A stretch of 64,000 nucleotides of DNA, from the NCBI GenBank assembly GCA_020171895.1, contig JAIVAN010000009.1, positions 231,731 through 295,730 on the forward strand. The letters run 5' to 3'. Both the position numbers and the translations under genes were made by a program. Below the pieces are notes generated by a model that had not been told where the DNA came from, made no database searches, and saw only the letters and a program-made list of their open reading frames with translations. Positions 45,820 through 57,580 of this stretch are shown in pieces (within the stretch, counting starts at the first letter, position 1; every line of letters begins with the position of its first letter). The stretch is from Bacillus timonensis. Lineage in GTDB: Bacteria > Bacillota > Bacilli > Bacillales > Bacillaceae_L.

Positions 45820-46536
45820 TTATCCTATCGGTACACGATTTGGTGTTCCTGGTTTCCGAGGATACTTTTTCGGTGTACTTTCTTGCTTATGTACACATAC
45901 GATATTTCTTTCACTGTTCTCAATCGGTAACAGGAAATGATCAATTTTTTCTATTGATCCACCTAAAACTTTTATCGCCTTTCGACTCTGTTCTAGTTCA
46001 TCTTGCACAGAAGCAGCCTTCATCGCAATAAATGTACCATCTACTTTAACTAAAGGTAAACATAATTCACTTAGAACAGATAATCTTGCCACTGCTCTAG
46101 CCATTACTATATCAAATGATTCTCTGACATCTTTCTTTTGACCAAATGTTTCTGCTCGGTCATGACATAAGGTTACATTGGAAAGATTTAATTCTTTTAC
46201 TAAATGGGATAAAAAAGTGATCCGTTTTTGCAAAGAATCTACAATTGTAACATGTAGCTGTGGGAAACAAATTTTTAATGGAATACTAGGAAAACCCGCA
46301 CCCGCTCCCACGTCACAAACAGTGAATTCTTTCGAAAAATCGAAGTAAAACGCAGCTGATATTGAATCATAAAAATGCTTCAAGTAAACGTCAGGCTTGT
46401 CCGTTATGGCAGTTAAATTCATTTTCTCATTCCACTCAACCAAAAGGTGAAAATATTTTTCAAATTGTTCCAATTGGATGGGAGAAAGGAAAATCCCTTT
46501 CTCCTCAAGCATGTTTATAAAAAGTTGTGTATCCAT
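45820..46536 (-). CDS. rsmG: 16S rRNA (guanine-527-N7) methyltransferase RsmG
   Basis: 238 residues. SAM motif [14 protein letters not shown], then VDSLQKRI and [12 protein letters not shown]. Methylates G527 in the 530 loop; loss gives low-level streptomycin resistance. It follows mnmG by 31 bp. Confidence 0.96.
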   Translation of the reverse strand: MDTQLFINMLEEKGIFLSPIQLEQFEKYFHLLVEWNEKMNLTAITDKPDVYLKHFYDSISAAFYFDFSKEFTVCDVGAGAGFPSIPLKICFPQLHVTIVDSLQKRITFLSHLVKELNLSNVTLCHDRAETFGQKKDVRESFDIVMARAVARLSVLSELCLPLVKVDGTFIAMKAASVQDELEQSRKAIKVLGGSIEKIDHFLLPIENSERNIVCVHKQESTPKKYPRKPGTPNRVPIG

Positions 46537-46567
46537 GTGTCATTCCCTTTCATTCAACAATTTCACA

Positions 46568-48457
46568 TTATTGATTTGAAACTCTTGCTATTTTTCCTTG
46601 CTCTAAATAGACAAGTAATATTGAAACATCAGCTGGATTGACACCTGAAATTCGTGATGCCTGTGCGACAGATAAAGGATTTACTTCCTTTAACTTTTGT
46701 CTAGCTTCATTTGCAAGCCCTGAAATTGCATCATAATCAATATTCTCTGGTATCTTCTTATTTTCCATCTTCTTTAGTCGCTCTACTTGCTGAAGAGACT
46801 TTTCAATATAGCCTTCATATTTAATTTGAATCTCAACTTGTTCTTCTACATCTGCCGACAGGTCTTTTTCAGACTTTATCATCTGCTTAATGTGGCTATA
46901 ATTCATCTCCGGTCTCTTTAGTAAATCCGCCCCTCGAATGCCGTCTTTTAACTCACTGCCTCCAACAGAACGAATAATAGCTTGCACCTCTGAGGTCGGT
47001 TTAATGATGACATTGGAAAGTCTTTCTTTTTCTTCTTCAATTTCCTGCTTTTTAACAAGGAACCTTTGATATCTCTCTTCAGAAATTAATCCAAGGTTAT
47101 AACCATACTCTGTCAAACGTAGGTCTGCATTATCATGTCGAAGCAATAGGCGATATTCTGCTCTTGAAGTAAGTAATCGATACGGTTCATTTGTTCCTTT
47201 TGTTACTAAATCATCAATTAGTACGCCAATGTAAGCGTCTGAGCGACTTAAAATTAACTCTTCTTTACCAAGTGCTTTTCTTGCTGCATTGATTCCCGCA
47301 ATTATCCCTTGTCCTGCTGCCTCTTCATATCCAGAAGTACCATTTATTTGGCCAGCAGTATATAGATGCGGCAATACTTTTGTCTCAAGTGTCGGCCATA
47401 ATTGGGTTGGAACTACTGCATCATATTCTATCGCGTATCCTGGTCGCATCATTCGAACATTTTCTAATCCAGGAATGGTAGATAAAATTTTATGCTGTAC
47501 TTCTTCCGGTAGACTTGTTGAAAGACCTTGAACATAGACCTCTTGAGTGTTACGCCCTTCAGGCTCTAAGAAGATTTGATGTCTAGGCTTATCATTGAAA
47601 CGAACCACTTTATCTTCAATGGATGGGCAGTACCTAGGCCCTGTCCCTTTAATCATTCCAGAATACATTGGGGAACGGTGTAAATTATCATCAATGATTT
47701 GGTGAGTTTTTTCACTTGTGTACGTTAACCAACATGGAAGCTGATCTGTGATATACTGTGTTGTTTCATAAGAAAAAGCTCGAGGAACATCGTCACCAGG
47801 CTGTATTTCTGTTTTACTATAATCAATTGAATGACTATTAACCCTTGGAGGGGTTCCAGTTTTAAAACGAACTAAATCAAACCCTAGCTCCTCGAGATGC
47901 TCAGATAATTTAATAGATGGCTGTTGGTTATTGGGACCGCTAGAATACTTTAGCTCTCCTAAAATAATTTCTCCTCTTAAGAAAGTTCCTGTCGTAATAA
48001 CAACTGTTTTGGCTTGATACTCTGCACCTGTATTTGTTATGACTCCTTTACATATACCATCTTCTACTATTAATCGCTCAACTAATCCTTGAACAAGGGT
48101 TAGGTTTTCTTCATTCTCAAGAGTTTTCTTCATTTCATGTTGATAAGAGAATTTATCAGCTTGAGCTCTTAATGCTCGAACAGCAGGGCCTTTACCAGTG
48201 TTTAGCATTCTCATTTGAATATGCGTTTTATCTATATTTCTAGCCATCTCTCCACCTAAAGCGTCTATTTCACGAACAACAATCCCTTTAGCTGGACCAC
48301 CGACTGATGGATTACATGGCATAAAAGCAACCATATCTAGATTAATTGTGATCATTAACGTTTTGGCACCAATTCTTGCAGAAGCTAAACCGGCTTCACA
48401 GCCAGCATGTCCAGCGCCAATGACAATTACATCATAGTTACCTGCTTGATAACTCAT
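46568..48457 (-). CDS. mnmG: tRNA uridine-5-carboxymethylaminomethyl modification enzyme MnmG (GidA)
   Basis: FAD-binding [12 protein letters not shown] at the start, then CNPSVGG and a C-terminal helical domain for MnmE and tRNA binding. With MnmE it makes cmnm5U34. An in-frame start at 48478 is possible; ATG 48457 with AGGAGG 7 nt upstream gives 629 residues, the family length. It follows mnmE immediately. Confidence 0.97.
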   Translation of the reverse strand: MSYQAGNYDVIVIGAGHAGCEAGLASARIGAKTLMITINLDMVAFMPCNPSVGGPAKGIVVREIDALGGEMARNIDKTHIQMRMLNTGKGPAVRALRAQADKFSYQHEMKKTLENEENLTLVQGLVERLIVEDGICKGVITNTGAEYQAKTVVITTGTFLRGEIILGELKYSSGPNNQQPSIKLSEHLEELGFDLVRFKTGTPPRVNSHSIDYSKTEIQPGDDVPRAFSYETTQYITDQLPCWLTYTSEKTHQIIDDNLHRSPMYSGMIKGTGPRYCPSIEDKVVRFNDKPRHQIFLEPEGRNTQEVYVQGLSTSLPEEVQHKILSTIPGLENVRMMRPGYAIEYDAVVPTQLWPTLETKVLPHLYTAGQINGTSGYEEAAGQGIIAGINAARKALGKEELILSRSDAYIGVLIDDLVTKGTNEPYRLLTSRAEYRLLLRHDNADLRLTEYGYNLGLISEERYQRFLVKKQEIEEEKERLSNVIIKPTSEVQAIIRSVGGSELKDGIRGADLLKRPEMNYSHIKQMIKSEKDLSADVEEQVEIQIKYEGYIEKSLQQVERLKKMENKKIPENIDYDAISGLANEARQKLKEVNPLSVAQASRISGVNPADVSILLVYLEQGKIARVSNQ

Positions 48458-48478
48458 TGTCATACCTCCTTTTTGCAC

Positions 48479-49873
48479 TTATTTTCCCAGGCAGAATTGC
48501 GAGAATAACTGATCAATTAAACTTTCGTGAACGGCATCTCCAATAATTTCACCTAATAGTTCCCATGTTCTTGTTAAATCAATTTGTACTAAATCTATAG
48601 GTATATCGGTTTCTATCCCATTAATCGCATCTTCCATACTTTGTTTAGCATGATGCAGTAGCGCAATATGCCTTGTATTCGATACATATGTTAAGTCGCT
48701 GGCTTCAATTGATCCAGAGAAGAATAAAGTAGAAATAGCTTCTTCGAGATCATCTACACCTTTTTCTTCGAGGAGAGAGGTCGTTACAACCGGATGTTTA
48801 CCCGCTAATTCCTTCACTCTCGCTAAATTAATCTTTTCTTCTAAATCTGTTTTATTAACAATAACGATTGTATCCATACCACTAACCGCTTCAAATAGAT
48901 TCTCGTCTTCTATTGTAAGATCATCATTAAAGTTTAGTACAAGTAGAATTAAATCAGCTTTTTTCAGCACTTCTCTTGATCGTTCAACTCCAATTCGCTC
49001 AACAATATCTTCTGTTTCACGAATTCCAGCCGTATCAACTAGACGCAATGGAACGCCCCTTACATTTACGTACTCTTCTATTACATCACGTGTAGTTCCA
49101 GGTATATCAGTAACAATTGCTTTATTTTCATGTACTAAGCTATTTAATAGTGAGGATTTTCCTACATTCGGCCTTCCAATAATAACGGTTGATAGACCTT
49201 CTCTTAAAATTTTTCCTTGGTTAGAGGTTTGTAATAGTTTATCTACTTTTTGGTACACATTTTTTGCTTTTTCTAATAGGAGCTTATGAGTCATCTCCTC
49301 AACATCATCGTATTCGGGATAATCAATATTAACTTCTATATGTGCAAGCGTTTCTAATAACTCTTGTCTTAATCCTTGGATGAGTTTAGATAACTTACCT
49401 TCCATTTGATTAATGGCTATATTCATCGCTTTATCTGTTTTGGCACGAATAAGATCCATAACAGCTTCAGCTTGAGATAAATCAATTCGACCATTTAAGA
49501 AAGCTCGTTTTGTAAATTCTCCAGGCTCAGCTAATCTGGCCCCCATTTTCAACAATAACTGAAGAACTCGATTAACGGAAACCAACCCACCGTGGCAGTT
49601 AATTTCTACAACATCTTCTCTCGTAAATGTCTTAGGTCCCTTCATCACTGAAACCATAACTTCTTCTATCGTCTGATTAATGGCAGGATCAACAATTGAA
49701 CCATAATGAATTGTATGTGTAGGTACTTCTGTCAATTCTTTGTTTGATTTCCCTCTAAAGATCCGATTAGCTATTGTGATCGCTTCATCACCACTTAAGC
49801 GAACAATTGCAATAGCTCCCTCTCCCATCGGAGTTGAAATTGCAGCTATTGTATCAAACTCCACTTTCTTCAC
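48479..49873 (-). CDS. mnmE: tRNA modification GTPase MnmE (TrmE/ThdF)
   Basis: 464 residues. The N-terminal tetrahydrofolate-binding domain has [16 protein letters not shown], then the G domain [24 protein letters not shown], and the C-terminal catalytic FCLGK. A potassium-activated GTPase acting with MnmG on tRNA wobble uridines. First gene of mnmE–mnmG–rsmG. Confidence 0.97.
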   Translation of the reverse strand: MKKVEFDTIAAISTPMGEGAIAIVRLSGDEAITIANRIFRGKSNKELTEVPTHTIHYGSIVDPAINQTIEEVMVSVMKGPKTFTREDVVEINCHGGLVSVNRVLQLLLKMGARLAEPGEFTKRAFLNGRIDLSQAEAVMDLIRAKTDKAMNIAINQMEGKLSKLIQGLRQELLETLAHIEVNIDYPEYDDVEEMTHKLLLEKAKNVYQKVDKLLQTSNQGKILREGLSTVIIGRPNVGKSSLLNSLVHENKAIVTDIPGTTRDVIEEYVNVRGVPLRLVDTAGIRETEDIVERIGVERSREVLKKADLILLVLNFNDDLTIEDENLFEAVSGMDTIVIVNKTDLEEKINLARVKELAGKHPVVTTSLLEEKGVDDLEEAISTLFFSGSIEASDLTYVSNTRHIALLHHAKQSMEDAINGIETDIPIDLVQIDLTRTWELLGEIIGDAVHESLIDQLFSQFCLGK

Positions 49874-49939
49874 CTCATTTGCCCTTACTTACATCTATCG
49901 TTACATAGAATCTTTTAAACAAGATATTTTAACATACAA

Positions 49940-50053
49940 TTATCCACTTTCCTATCTTTAATCCTTATTATTCCCTAATTATCCACAAGGATAACGAGCC
50001 CGCACATTTTTCTACTCTTATCTACAATTTTAACTTATCCACATGTGAATAAC
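49940..50053. promoter_or_regulatory. DnaA-box cluster upstream of mnmE
   Basis: Exact TTATCCACA at 49979–49987 and 50035–50043; near copies TTATCCACT at 49940–49948 and, inverted, TGTGAATAA at 50045–50053. Lies about 3 kb from the dnaA gene. Confidence 0.6.
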
Positions 50054-50248
50054 AATATAGAAACGATGAATACATTCCCGTCGTTCCTGTCTTCAATAAA
50101 ATCACTTTATTTCTTTTCTCTTACCTGAACAGTGAGCGACTTATTATATCAACCTGTTCTCTATATCTTAAACGTAAAGTTACAATTGTAAGTTAAAGGT
50201 TTGCACCTATAAACCACAGAGTCGATTCTGACTTTTTATCAGAGCATA

Positions 50249-50285
50249 AAAAAACTCCAAGCTTATTTAAGCCTGGAGTTTTTTG
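50249..50285 (-). terminator. Terminator after jag
   Basis: AAAAAACTCCAGGCTT and AAGCTTGGAGTTTTTT pair on the minus strand around AAAT; strong stem with T run. Confidence 0.85.
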
Positions 50286-50288
50286 GTT

Positions 50289-50912
50289 TTATCTTTTGAC
50301 TGGTGATATGACAATATGCCTTTTCGGATCAGTTCCGCTAGAAAATGTTTTTACTTTCTTATTGTCAAATAGAGCTGTATGGATCACCTTTCGCTCATAT
50401 GATGGCATAGGTTCTAAAGAAATATCTTGTTTTGTTCGAATTGCTTTGTCTGCTAATCTTCCAGCAAGTTGGACCAACGTGTCATTTCGTCGACCGCGAT
50501 AATTTTCTGCATCAAGTAAAATATTGAAATATTGATCAGAATATCGGTTGACAACTAGCTGTGTTAAATATTGTAAAGAATTTAATGTTTGCCCACGTTT
50601 TCCAATTAGAATCGCAAGTTTCTCGCCTGAGAGATTAAATTCAACATTTTTTCCATCAACTTTTACATCAATCGTTGCCGTTACCCCCATATTTCGAGTA
50701 ACTTCCTGTAAAAATGTTGTTGCTTCTTCAATTGGATCTTGAATAACAGTTACTTTTACAACAGCAGGTCTCGAACCAAAAATACCCAATAACCCTTTTT
50801 TGCCTTCATCGATGATCTTAACTTCTGCGCGGTCCTTTGTTGTGTTTAATTGAGCTAAAGCTGATTCTACTGCTTCACTGACTGTTTGCCCTGTCGCAGT
50901 TATTTGTTTCAC
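50289..50912 (-). CDS. khpB: RNA-binding protein Jag/KhpB
   Basis: 207 residues: an N-terminal Jag domain ([18 protein letters not shown]), a KH domain with [15 protein letters not shown], and R3H (RAIRTKQ... near VIHTALFD). It binds RNA with KhpA and affects cell-wall growth. The GTG start overlaps the spoIIIJ stop, with GGAGGAG just upstream, so the two are coupled. Confidence 0.95.
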   Translation of the reverse strand: MKQITATGQTVSEAVESALAQLNTTKDRAEVKIIDEGKKGLLGIFGSRPAVVKVTVIQDPIEEATTFLQEVTRNMGVTATIDVKVDGKNVEFNLSGEKLAILIGKRGQTLNSLQYLTQLVVNRYSDQYFNILLDAENYRGRRNDTLVQLAGRLADKAIRTKQDISLEPMPSYERKVIHTALFDNKKVKTFSSGTDPKRHIVISPVKR

Positions 50913-51682
50913 TTTTTTGCTCCTCCCGCATCTACCTGTCCAGCTTTAAGTTCTGGACCTTTAATGAAATAAGTTTGTATAATCATAAAAATATTACCCA
51001 CTACCCAATATAATGAAAGCGCAGCTGGGAAATTTATTGCAAAAACGATAATCATAATTGGCATAATCCAAAGCATCATTGCCATTTGAGGATTTTGATT
51101 AGCAGTACCTGCCATCATCATCTTTTGTTGAATAAAAGTTGTTGCACCTGCAACTAGAGGTAGTATGAAATATGGGTCAGCTTCCCCTAAATCAAACCAA
51201 AGGAAGTTGTGACTTGCAATTTCTTCTGTTCTCATAATTGCATGGTAGAAACCAATTAATATTGGCATTTGTATTAGAAGTGGGAAACATCCCGCTAATG
51301 GATTAACACCATTTTTTTGAAACAATTGCATTGTTTCTTGCTGTAATTTTTGTTGTGTCTTCTGATCTTTTGAACTATATTTCTCACGCAGCTTTTGCAT
51401 TTCAGGTTGTAATGCCTGCATTGCTTTTGAGCTCTTCGTTTGCTTAATCATCAGTGGTAAGATAGCAAATCGGATTATGATTGTTACAATAATAATTGAT
51501 AAACCATAGTTCTCATTGAATGTGTCAGCAAAGTATGTAATAAGCCATGAAAGTGGATATACTATATACTCGTTCCAAAAACCCGTACTTTCGTCTGTAA
51601 TTGGTGCATTTATCTCTGTACAACCAGATAAAATAGCCACTAGTCCAACTAAAGCACTTATAAGTAATATTCGCCTTTTCAA
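50909..51682 (-). CDS. spoIIIJ: Membrane insertase SpoIIIJ (YidC/Oxa1 family)
   Basis: 257 residues. Lipoprotein signal ending LSGC, then five transmembrane segments with the conserved hydrophilic groove Arg in [10 protein letters not shown] and a coiled coil ([16 protein letters not shown]). Inserts membrane proteins and is required for sigma-G activation in the forespore. TTG start with AGGAGG upstream. Part of rpmH–rnpA–spoIIIJ–jag. Confidence 0.96.
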   Translation of the reverse strand: MKRRILLISALVGLVAILSGCTEINAPITDESTGFWNEYIVYPLSWLITYFADTFNENYGLSIIIVTIIIRFAILPLMIKQTKSSKAMQALQPEMQKLREKYSSKDQKTQQKLQQETMQLFQKNGVNPLAGCFPLLIQMPILIGFYHAIMRTEEIASHNFLWFDLGEADPYFILPLVAGATTFIQQKMMMAGTANQNPQMAMMLWIMPIMIIVFAINFPAALSLYWVVGNIFMIIQTYFIKGPELKAGQVDAGGAKK

Positions 51683-51798
51683 CCGTTTTTCCTCCTACTA
51701 TTCAAAATTCTATAAAAACAATATCCTTTTGTATTTTAACATCTTTGTCTTAAAAATTCTTTGTTAATTACAAGAAAAAATAACAAGAAACAGAAGAT

Positions 51799-52161
51799 CT
51801 ATGTTTTATTACGAAAGGATTTTTGTTTTAACACGTTAGCTCTTTTTAAAACATGCTCTAAACTACTATTTACTTCATGATAATCCATTTCAGCTGCTGG
51901 CTTTCTGGCAATAATGACGTAATCCTTTTCACCAGTTATCCTATCTTTATTTTCATTAAAGAAAGTTCTGATTAACCTTTTTATTCGATTTCTAGTTACT
52001 GCATTACCAATCTTTTTACTAACAGAAAGGCCGATCCTAAAAAAATCATGCTCTTTTTTCTCAAGGACATATACGACAAATTGACGATTTGCAGTCGAAA
52101 CTCCCTTTTGAAAAACAGCCTGAAAATCACTATTCTTCTTAATTCTAAATTCTTTTTTCAT
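51799..52161 (-). CDS. rnpA: Ribonuclease P protein component
   Basis: 120 residues, basic, with the RNR motif region ([17 protein letters not shown]). Binds the RNase P RNA to process tRNA 5' ends. The length is normal, and it lies downstream of rpmH. Confidence 0.96.
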   Translation of the reverse strand: MKKEFRIKKNSDFQAVFQKGVSTANRQFVVYVLEKKEHDFFRIGLSVSKKIGNAVTRNRIKRLIRTFFNENKDRITGEKDYVIIARKPAAEMDYHEVNSSLEHVLKRANVLKQKSFRNKT

Positions 52162-52265
52162 GTTGATCTCCCCCTAATGAGGGTATATTTTTATCATTTA
52201 TTCATTATTAGCATAAATGAACAACGTTAAAACAGTTTAATTAAAGAAATTGACTCTAAAATTAG

Positions 52266-52292
52266 AAAAAAGACCACTGATGTTTCAGTGGC

Positions 52293-52294
<2 letters not shown>
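52266..52294 (-). terminator. Terminator/attenuator after rpmH
   Basis: AGGCCACTGA and TCAGTGGTCT pair around AACA and are followed by TTTTTTC on the minus strand; it overlaps the rpmH stop and may set the L34 to RnpA ratio. Confidence 0.8.
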
Positions 52295-52512
<218 letters not shown>

Positions 52513-52726
52513 CCTCTATCTCAAAATGCTAATAATAGGTATTTTTCATTATCGTATAGTCGCGATTATTATAACCTGATACCTTTTCTCTTTAAATCAG
52601 TAAAATGTAATAAAAGTATAATCCTAATTTTCATTTAAAATTCATTTTAACAACTACATACGTCAAACTCTATGAGAAAGATTGGTAAAAAGTAAAAGGT
52701 CCAACATGTCCACACCCTACCAACTT

Positions 52727-52832
52727 CTTGGTGAGCGAGAACATGTGGCTACGATTGCAAAGGTTCTTATAGAAGATGATGCAAGTATAAAACTGAAACT
52801 GATCCTGATAATCAAGAATTCACTTCAGACTT
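52727..52832 (+). pseudogene. Decayed fragment of the gyrA 3' end inside the origin region
   Basis: About 105 bp match gyrA 62311–62420 closely: shared runs include GAACATGT, TTGCAAAGGTTCTTA, AGAAGATGATG, ACTGAAACTGATC and TGATAATCAAGAA. The translation reads GEREHVATIAKVLIEDD against [17 protein letters not shown] in GyrA; a small deletion then shifts the frame. It is in the same orientation as gyrA. The 61-residue frame here is a remnant, not a gene. Confidence 0.85.
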
Positions 52833-52987
52833 TCACAAATTCTTTATCTAATTACATACCCTCTTAAAGAATAAAAAAATGTCTAGTCTTATAAATTTTG
52901 TTTTTGTCATTTGGCAGTTTTTTTGAGGTACATAATAACTTCTTTTTCCACTGAACAAATCTTGTAAAATCTGAGGCTGAAATCACT

Positions 52988-53260
52988 TGTGGATAAGTTT
53001 TTTCGACATTTTTTATCATCCACAGCACTTATCGACAACCTTCACACATCATCTAGTATTGTGGAAAAAATCTTTCCACAAGGTATAGATGTTGTGGATA
53101 AGTTTTCAAAAACCGTTGCTTATCAAGGAAATATTTGATATTATATTTGTGTTTTCACTCTTTATAACTTTATCCACTGAAAATGGATATCCACAGATTG
53201 TGGATAGTTTGTGGACAGTTTCCCAACAGTGTTAGTAAATACTTGTCCACAAAACGTGAA
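52988..53260. promoter_or_regulatory. oriC, DnaA-box cluster upstream of dnaA
   Basis: TGTGGATAA occurs at 52988–52996 and 53093–53101; near matches are at 53027 (TTATCGACA), 53058 (TGTGGAAAA), 53169 (TTATCCACT), 53199 (TGTGGATAG) and the TTGTCCACA-type site near 53248. This is the first half of the bipartite origin and also the autoregulatory region of dnaA. Confidence 0.88.
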
Positions 53261-53285
53261 TTCTGTCGAAAAGATGTTTTTCTTC

Positions 53286-53291
53286 TATAAT
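53286..53291 (+). promoter_or_regulatory. dnaA -10 element
   Basis: TATAAT about 128 nt before the dnaA start; the -35 is poor, consistent with a DnaA-regulated promoter. Confidence 0.45.
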
Positions 53292-53418
53292 ATATAGATA
53301 TTCACATTTTATTCTTTTTTGCATATTTATTCTTCGTATTCATGAGAGTTTTTATGGTTGTACAAAGCTTGAACAAGGATGGATATTATCAGCCAATCTA
53401 GGTAAAGGAGGGACAAAC

Positions 53419-54765
53419 ATGGAAAATATAGCTGATTTATGGAGTAAAGCGCTAAGTGAAATTGAAAAAAAACTCAGCAAGCCTAGTTTTGAAACGTGGC
53501 TAAAATCGACAAAAGCACATTCATTACAAAGTGACACTCTTGTCATAACTGCTCCTAATGAATTTGCTAGAGATTGGCTAGAATCAAGATACTTACATTT
53601 AATAGCTGAAACGATTTACCAATTAACAGGAGAAGAGCTCAGTATTAAATTTATTATTCCTCAAAATCAGACGGAAGAGGAATTTGAATTTAAAACTCCA
53701 GCGAAACGAGTTAAGCAAGAAGATGAGCCTTCTGAACTCCCACAAAGCATGCTTAATCAAAAATATACCTTTGACACGTTTGTCATTGGATCTGGAAACC
53801 GATTTGCACATGCTGCATCACTAGCAGTAGCAGAAGCACCAGCAAAAGCCTATAATCCTTTGTTTATTTATGGAGGAGTTGGATTAGGCAAAACCCACTT
53901 AATGCATGCAATTGGACATTATGTGATAGATCATAACCCTGGTGCAAAAGTCGTTTATTTATCATCTGAAAAGTTTACGAATGAGTTTATTAACTCAATT
54001 CGTGATAATAAAGCTGTTGATTTTCGAAATAAATATCGAAATGTAGATGTTCTTCTGATTGATGATATTCAATTCCTAGCTGGAAAAGAACAAACTCAAG
54101 AAGAGTTCTTCCATACATTTAATACTCTTCATGAAGAAAGCAAGCAAATCGTTATTTCTAGTGACAGACCCCCTAAAGAAATCCCAACTTTAGAAGATCG
54201 TCTTCGTTCTAGGTTTGAATGGGGATTAATCACAGATATTACACCACCAGACTTAGAAACTAGAATTGCGATTCTACGTAAAAAGGCAAAAGCAGAAGGA
54301 TTAGATATTCCTAATGAGGTCATGCTTTACATCGCAAATCAAATTGATACTAATATTCGTGAACTTGAAGGTGCACTTATTCGTGTTGTAGCTTATTCAT
54401 CTCTAATTAATAAAGATATCAATGCTGATCTTGCAGCTGAAGCACTTAAGGATATTATTCCTAGCTCCAAGCCAAAGGTTATTACAATTTATGATATTCA
54501 AAAAATAGTTGGGCAGCATTTCAGTATTAAGCTAGAAGACTTTAAAGCCAAAAAGCGAACTAAATCAGTCGCATTCCCTCGACAAATAGCAATGTATCTC
54601 TCAAGGGAGCTCACTGATTTCTCTTTGCCAAAAATCGGTGAAGAGTTTGGTGGTAGAGACCACACAACTGTCATTCATGCTCATGAAAAAATTTCAAAAT
54701 TACTACAAACTGATTCGCAATTACAAAAACAGTTGAGCGAAATAAACCAACAGCTTAAAGGTTAA
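53419..54765 (+). CDS. dnaA: Chromosomal replication initiator DnaA
   Basis: 448 residues. Domain I (1–85) for helicase loading, a linker, AAA+ domain III with Walker [16 protein letters not shown] and Walker [15 protein letters not shown] and the DLE.R sensor region, and domain IV with the DnaA signature [18 protein letters not shown] with AAAGGAGGG 6 nt upstream. It opens the origin and represses itself. Confidence 0.98.
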   Translation: MENIADLWSKALSEIEKKLSKPSFETWLKSTKAHSLQSDTLVITAPNEFARDWLESRYLHLIAETIYQLTGEELSIKFIIPQNQTEEEFEFKTPAKRVKQEDEPSELPQSMLNQKYTFDTFVIGSGNRFAHAASLAVAEAPAKAYNPLFIYGGVGLGKTHLMHAIGHYVIDHNPGAKVVYLSSEKFTNEFINSIRDNKAVDFRNKYRNVDVLLIDDIQFLAGKEQTQEEFFHTFNTLHEESKQIVISSDRPPKEIPTLEDRLRSRFEWGLITDITPPDLETRIAILRKKAKAEGLDIPNEVMLYIANQIDTNIRELEGALIRVVAYSSLINKDINADLAAEALKDIIPSSKPKVITIYDIQKIVGQHFSIKLEDFKAKKRTKSVAFPRQIAMYLSRELTDFSLPKIGEEFGGRDHTTVIHAHEKISKLLQTDSQLQKQLSEINQQLKG

Positions 54766-54769
54766 TACC

Positions 54770-54935
54770 TTAATAGTGTGAATAACTTGTCCTATATTAC
54801 ACACAGTCTGTCCACATGTGGATAGACTGTGTTTCCATTACAAAACTAAGGTTATCCACAAATCCACAGGCCCTACTATTACTTCTACTATTTTTTTACT
54901 ATAAATTAATAAATATATTCGCTAAGAATTGAAAA
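54770..54935. promoter_or_regulatory. oriC, unwinding region between dnaA and dnaN
   Basis: DnaA boxes: inverted TGTCCACA/TGTGGATA near 54809–54826, TTATCCACA at 54852–54860 and AATCCACA just after. A GC patch (54869–54873), DnaA-trio repeats (TACTATTACTTCTACTA, 54874–54890) and an AT-rich unwinding stretch to about 54935 follow. Order matches the B. subtilis basal unwinding system. Confidence 0.92.
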
Positions 54936-54965
54936 TAGACTACTTATTTTGGAGGAGGATTATTG

Positions 54966-56102
54966 ATGAAATTTATCATCCAAAGAGAATATCTTGTTCA
55001 AAGTGTTCAAGATGTAATGAAAGCTGTATCTTCAAGAACAACCATTCCTATCCTGACGGGTATAAAAATTGTTGCAACATCTGATGGAGTTACATTAACT
55101 GGTAGTGACTCAGATATTTCAATTGAGTCTTTTATTCCAGCAGAAGAAGTTGGAAATGAAATTGTCGAAATAAAACAAACAGGTAGTATTGTCCTTCAAG
55201 CGAGGTTCTTTAGTGAAATCGTAAAGAAATTACCTAAAGATACAGTTGAAATAGAAGTTCAACAAAATTTATTAACGGTTATTCGCTCAGGTAAAGCAGA
55301 GTTTAATTTAAATGGTTTAGATGCAGATGAATATCCACACCTACCTCAGGTAGAAGAAAATAACGCTTTTAAAATCCCTACGGACTTATTAAAGAACATG
55401 ATTCGTCAAACTGTATTTGCGGTGTCCACCTCAGAAACACGCCCTATCTTGACAGGTGTAAACTGGAAGGTGGAAAACAATGAACTTATCTGTATTGCAA
55501 CAGATAGCCACCGTCTTGCTTTAAGAAAAGCTAGAATAGAACTAGGAAGTAACGATTTTTATAATGTAGTAATCCCTGGAAAAAGCTTAAATGAATTAAG
55601 TAAAATTTTAGATGATACAAGTGAAGAAGTAGAAATTGTTATTACTGAGAATCAAGTACTGTTTAAAGCGAAACATTTACTATTCTTCTCGCGTTTACTA
55701 GATGGTAATTATCCAGATACATCGAGATTAATTCCAAATGAAAGCAAAACAGATGTTACTGTGACAACAAAAGACTTCTTACAAGCGATTGATCGTGCTT
55801 CCCTACTTGCCAAAGAAGGAAGAAATAATGTTGTAAAGCTATCAACTATGGCTGAAAATGTAATAGAGGTATCTTCTAATTCACCAGAGATTGGGAAAGT
55901 TATAGAAGAACTACAAGCTCAATCTATTGATGGAGAAGAATTGAAGATTTCATTTAGTGCGAAATATATGATGGATGCGCTGAAAGCTTTAGAGGGATCT
56001 GAAATAAGAGTTAGTTTTACCGGGGCTATGAGGCCATTTGTTATTCGAACCTTACACGATGAATCTATTTTACAGTTAATCCTACCTGTTCGAACTTATT
56101 AA
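54966..56102 (+). CDS. dnaN: DNA polymerase III beta clamp
   Basis: 378 residues, three clamp folds, with the start MKFIIQREYLVQSVQDV, NPD-type segments, and the C-terminal FVIRTLHDE...ILPVRTY. A ring-shaped processivity factor. ATG 54966 lies 7 nt after GGAGGAGG; the upstream TTG is not needed. A terminator follows. Confidence 0.97.
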   Translation: MKFIIQREYLVQSVQDVMKAVSSRTTIPILTGIKIVATSDGVTLTGSDSDISIESFIPAEEVGNEIVEIKQTGSIVLQARFFSEIVKKLPKDTVEIEVQQNLLTVIRSGKAEFNLNGLDADEYPHLPQVEENNAFKIPTDLLKNMIRQTVFAVSTSETRPILTGVNWKVENNELICIATDSHRLALRKARIELGSNDFYNVVIPGKSLNELSKILDDTSEEVEIVITENQVLFKAKHLLFFSRLLDGNYPDTSRLIPNESKTDVTVTTKDFLQAIDRASLLAKEGRNNVVKLSTMAENVIEVSSNSPEIGKVIEELQAQSIDGEELKISFSAKYMMDALKALEGSEIRVSFTGAMRPFVIRTLHDESILQLILPVRTY

Positions 56103-56124
56103 TTACTATAAAAATTGTCATCAC

Positions 56125-56162
56125 AAGCTACTAAGAAATAAAAATCTTAGTAGCTTTCTTTT
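56125..56162 (+). terminator. Terminator after dnaN
   Basis: AAGCTACTAAG and CTTAGTAGCTT, 11-bp stem, followed by TCTTTT on the plus strand. Confidence 0.8.
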
Positions 56163-56220
56163 CTATATGGCCTTTATTTAGTAAAATAAGATAATAGACA
56201 CAAAAGGAAGGTCGGTTGTA

Positions 56221-56436
56221 ATGACAAAACAGATTGAAATTAGTACGGAATATATTACTTTAGGTCAATTTCTAAAACTAGCAGACGTTATACAAACAGG
56301 TGGAATGGCAAAGTGGTTTTTAAGTGAGCATCCAATTTATGTTAACGGTGAATTAGAAAATCGCCGTGGCAAAAAATTAGTAGACAATGATGTGATTGCT
56401 ATTCCTGGGTTCGGAAAATTTGTTGTTAAGTCATAA
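56221..56436 (+). CDS. yaaA: S4-domain RNA-binding protein YaaA (RlbA)
   Basis: 71 residues with an S4 fold (ITLGQFLKLADVIQTGG, VNGELENRRGKKL). Conserved between dnaN and recF; linked to ribosome assembly. AGGAAGG lies before the ATG. It precedes recF by 15 bp. Confidence 0.94.
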   Translation: MTKQIEISTEYITLGQFLKLADVIQTGGMAKWFLSEHPIYVNGELENRRGKKLVDNDVIAIPGFGKFVVKS

Positions 56437-56451
56437 AGTGGGTGAGACCCT

Positions 56452-57570
56452 TTGCATATAGAGGAAATTAAGTTAAAAAACTATCGGAATTATCATAGCC
56501 TAGAAGCAACCTTCGAAAATAAAGTAAATGTTATCTTAGGTGAAAATGCCCAAGGTAAAACAAATGTGATGGAATCAATCTATGTTTTAGCTATGGCTAA
56601 GTCACATCGGACATCGAATGATAAAGATCTTATTCGTTGGGACGAAGAGTATGCTAAAATAGAAGGTAGGTTAAAAAAACGCAATGCTCCTTTAACTATG
56701 GAATTGGTTATCTCTAGAAAAGGAAAAAAAGCGAAAAGTAACTACTTAGAGCAAAAAAAACTAAGTCAATATGTGGGAAATATGAATATTGTCATGTTTG
56801 CACCAGAAGATTTAAACCTTGTAAAGGGAAGTCCGCAAATTCGAAGAAGATTTATTGATATGGAAATTGGACAGGTTTCTCCCGTTTATTTACATGATTT
56901 AAGTCAATACCAGAAAATATTGAGTCAAAGAAACCATTATTTAAAGATGCTTCAAATAAAAAAACAGACTGATAAAGCAATGTTAGATGTGTTAACTTTT
57001 CAATTAATTCAAGTCGCTGCTAAAATTGTAGCGAAACGCTATGAATTTTTAGACTTATTACAAACATGGGCAGAACCGATCCATGCAGGGATAAGTAGAG
57101 GATTAGAAACATTACTAATTCAATATAAACCATCGGTTGACGTATCAGAACAGTCAGATTTGACGAAAATAATAGATGTATATGATGAAAAGTTTGCTAA
57201 AATAAAAGATAGAGAAATTGAACGCGGTGTAACATTAGCTGGTCCACATCGTGATGATTTAACTTTTCTAGTGAACGGTAAAGATGTTCAAACTTATGGA
57301 TCACAAGGACAGCAGAGAACAACAGCTCTTTCTTTAAAACTTGCTGAAATTGAATTGATCCATTCTGAAATTGGTGAATATCCAATCTTGTTGCTTGATG
57401 ATGTACTTTCTGAATTAGATGATTACAGACAATCTCATTTATTAAATACCATTCAAGGCAAAGTACAAACATTTGTTACGACAACAAGCGTGGAAGGAAT
57501 TAATCATGATACGTTAAAGCAAGCTGCAACCTACCGTGTAGTAGCCGGGGAAATGACAAAGCTAAAATGA
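56452..57570 (+). CDS. recF: DNA replication and repair protein RecF
   Basis: 372 residues, SMC-like ATPase. Walker [10 protein letters not shown], signature [10 protein letters not shown] and Walker [12 protein letters not shown]. Loads RecA on gapped DNA with RecO and RecR. TTG start ([14 protein letters not shown]) behind GGGTGAG. Confidence 0.97.
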   Translation: MHIEEIKLKNYRNYHSLEATFENKVNVILGENAQGKTNVMESIYVLAMAKSHRTSNDKDLIRWDEEYAKIEGRLKKRNAPLTMELVISRKGKKAKSNYLEQKKLSQYVGNMNIVMFAPEDLNLVKGSPQIRRRFIDMEIGQVSPVYLHDLSQYQKILSQRNHYLKMLQIKKQTDKAMLDVLTFQLIQVAAKIVAKRYEFLDLLQTWAEPIHAGISRGLETLLIQYKPSVDVSEQSDLTKIIDVYDEKFAKIKDREIERGVTLAGPHRDDLTFLVNGKDVQTYGSQGQQRTTALSLKLAEIELIHSEIGEYPILLLDDVLSELDDYRQSHLLNTIQGKVQTFVTTTSVEGINHDTLKQAATYRVVAGEMTKLK

Positions 57571-57580
57571 GGTGATTCGA

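Larger units (their letters stand above)
49874..50288. other. Intergenic stretch between jag and mnmE with DnaA boxes
   Basis: It includes the mnmE promoter region, DnaA-box-like sites and the jag terminator. No gene is seen. Confidence 0.65.

Noticed and set aside
52682..52867. 61-codon plus-strand frame upstream of dnaA
   Set aside because: It is explained by a decayed gyrA 3' fragment and loses the reading frame of GyrA part-way.
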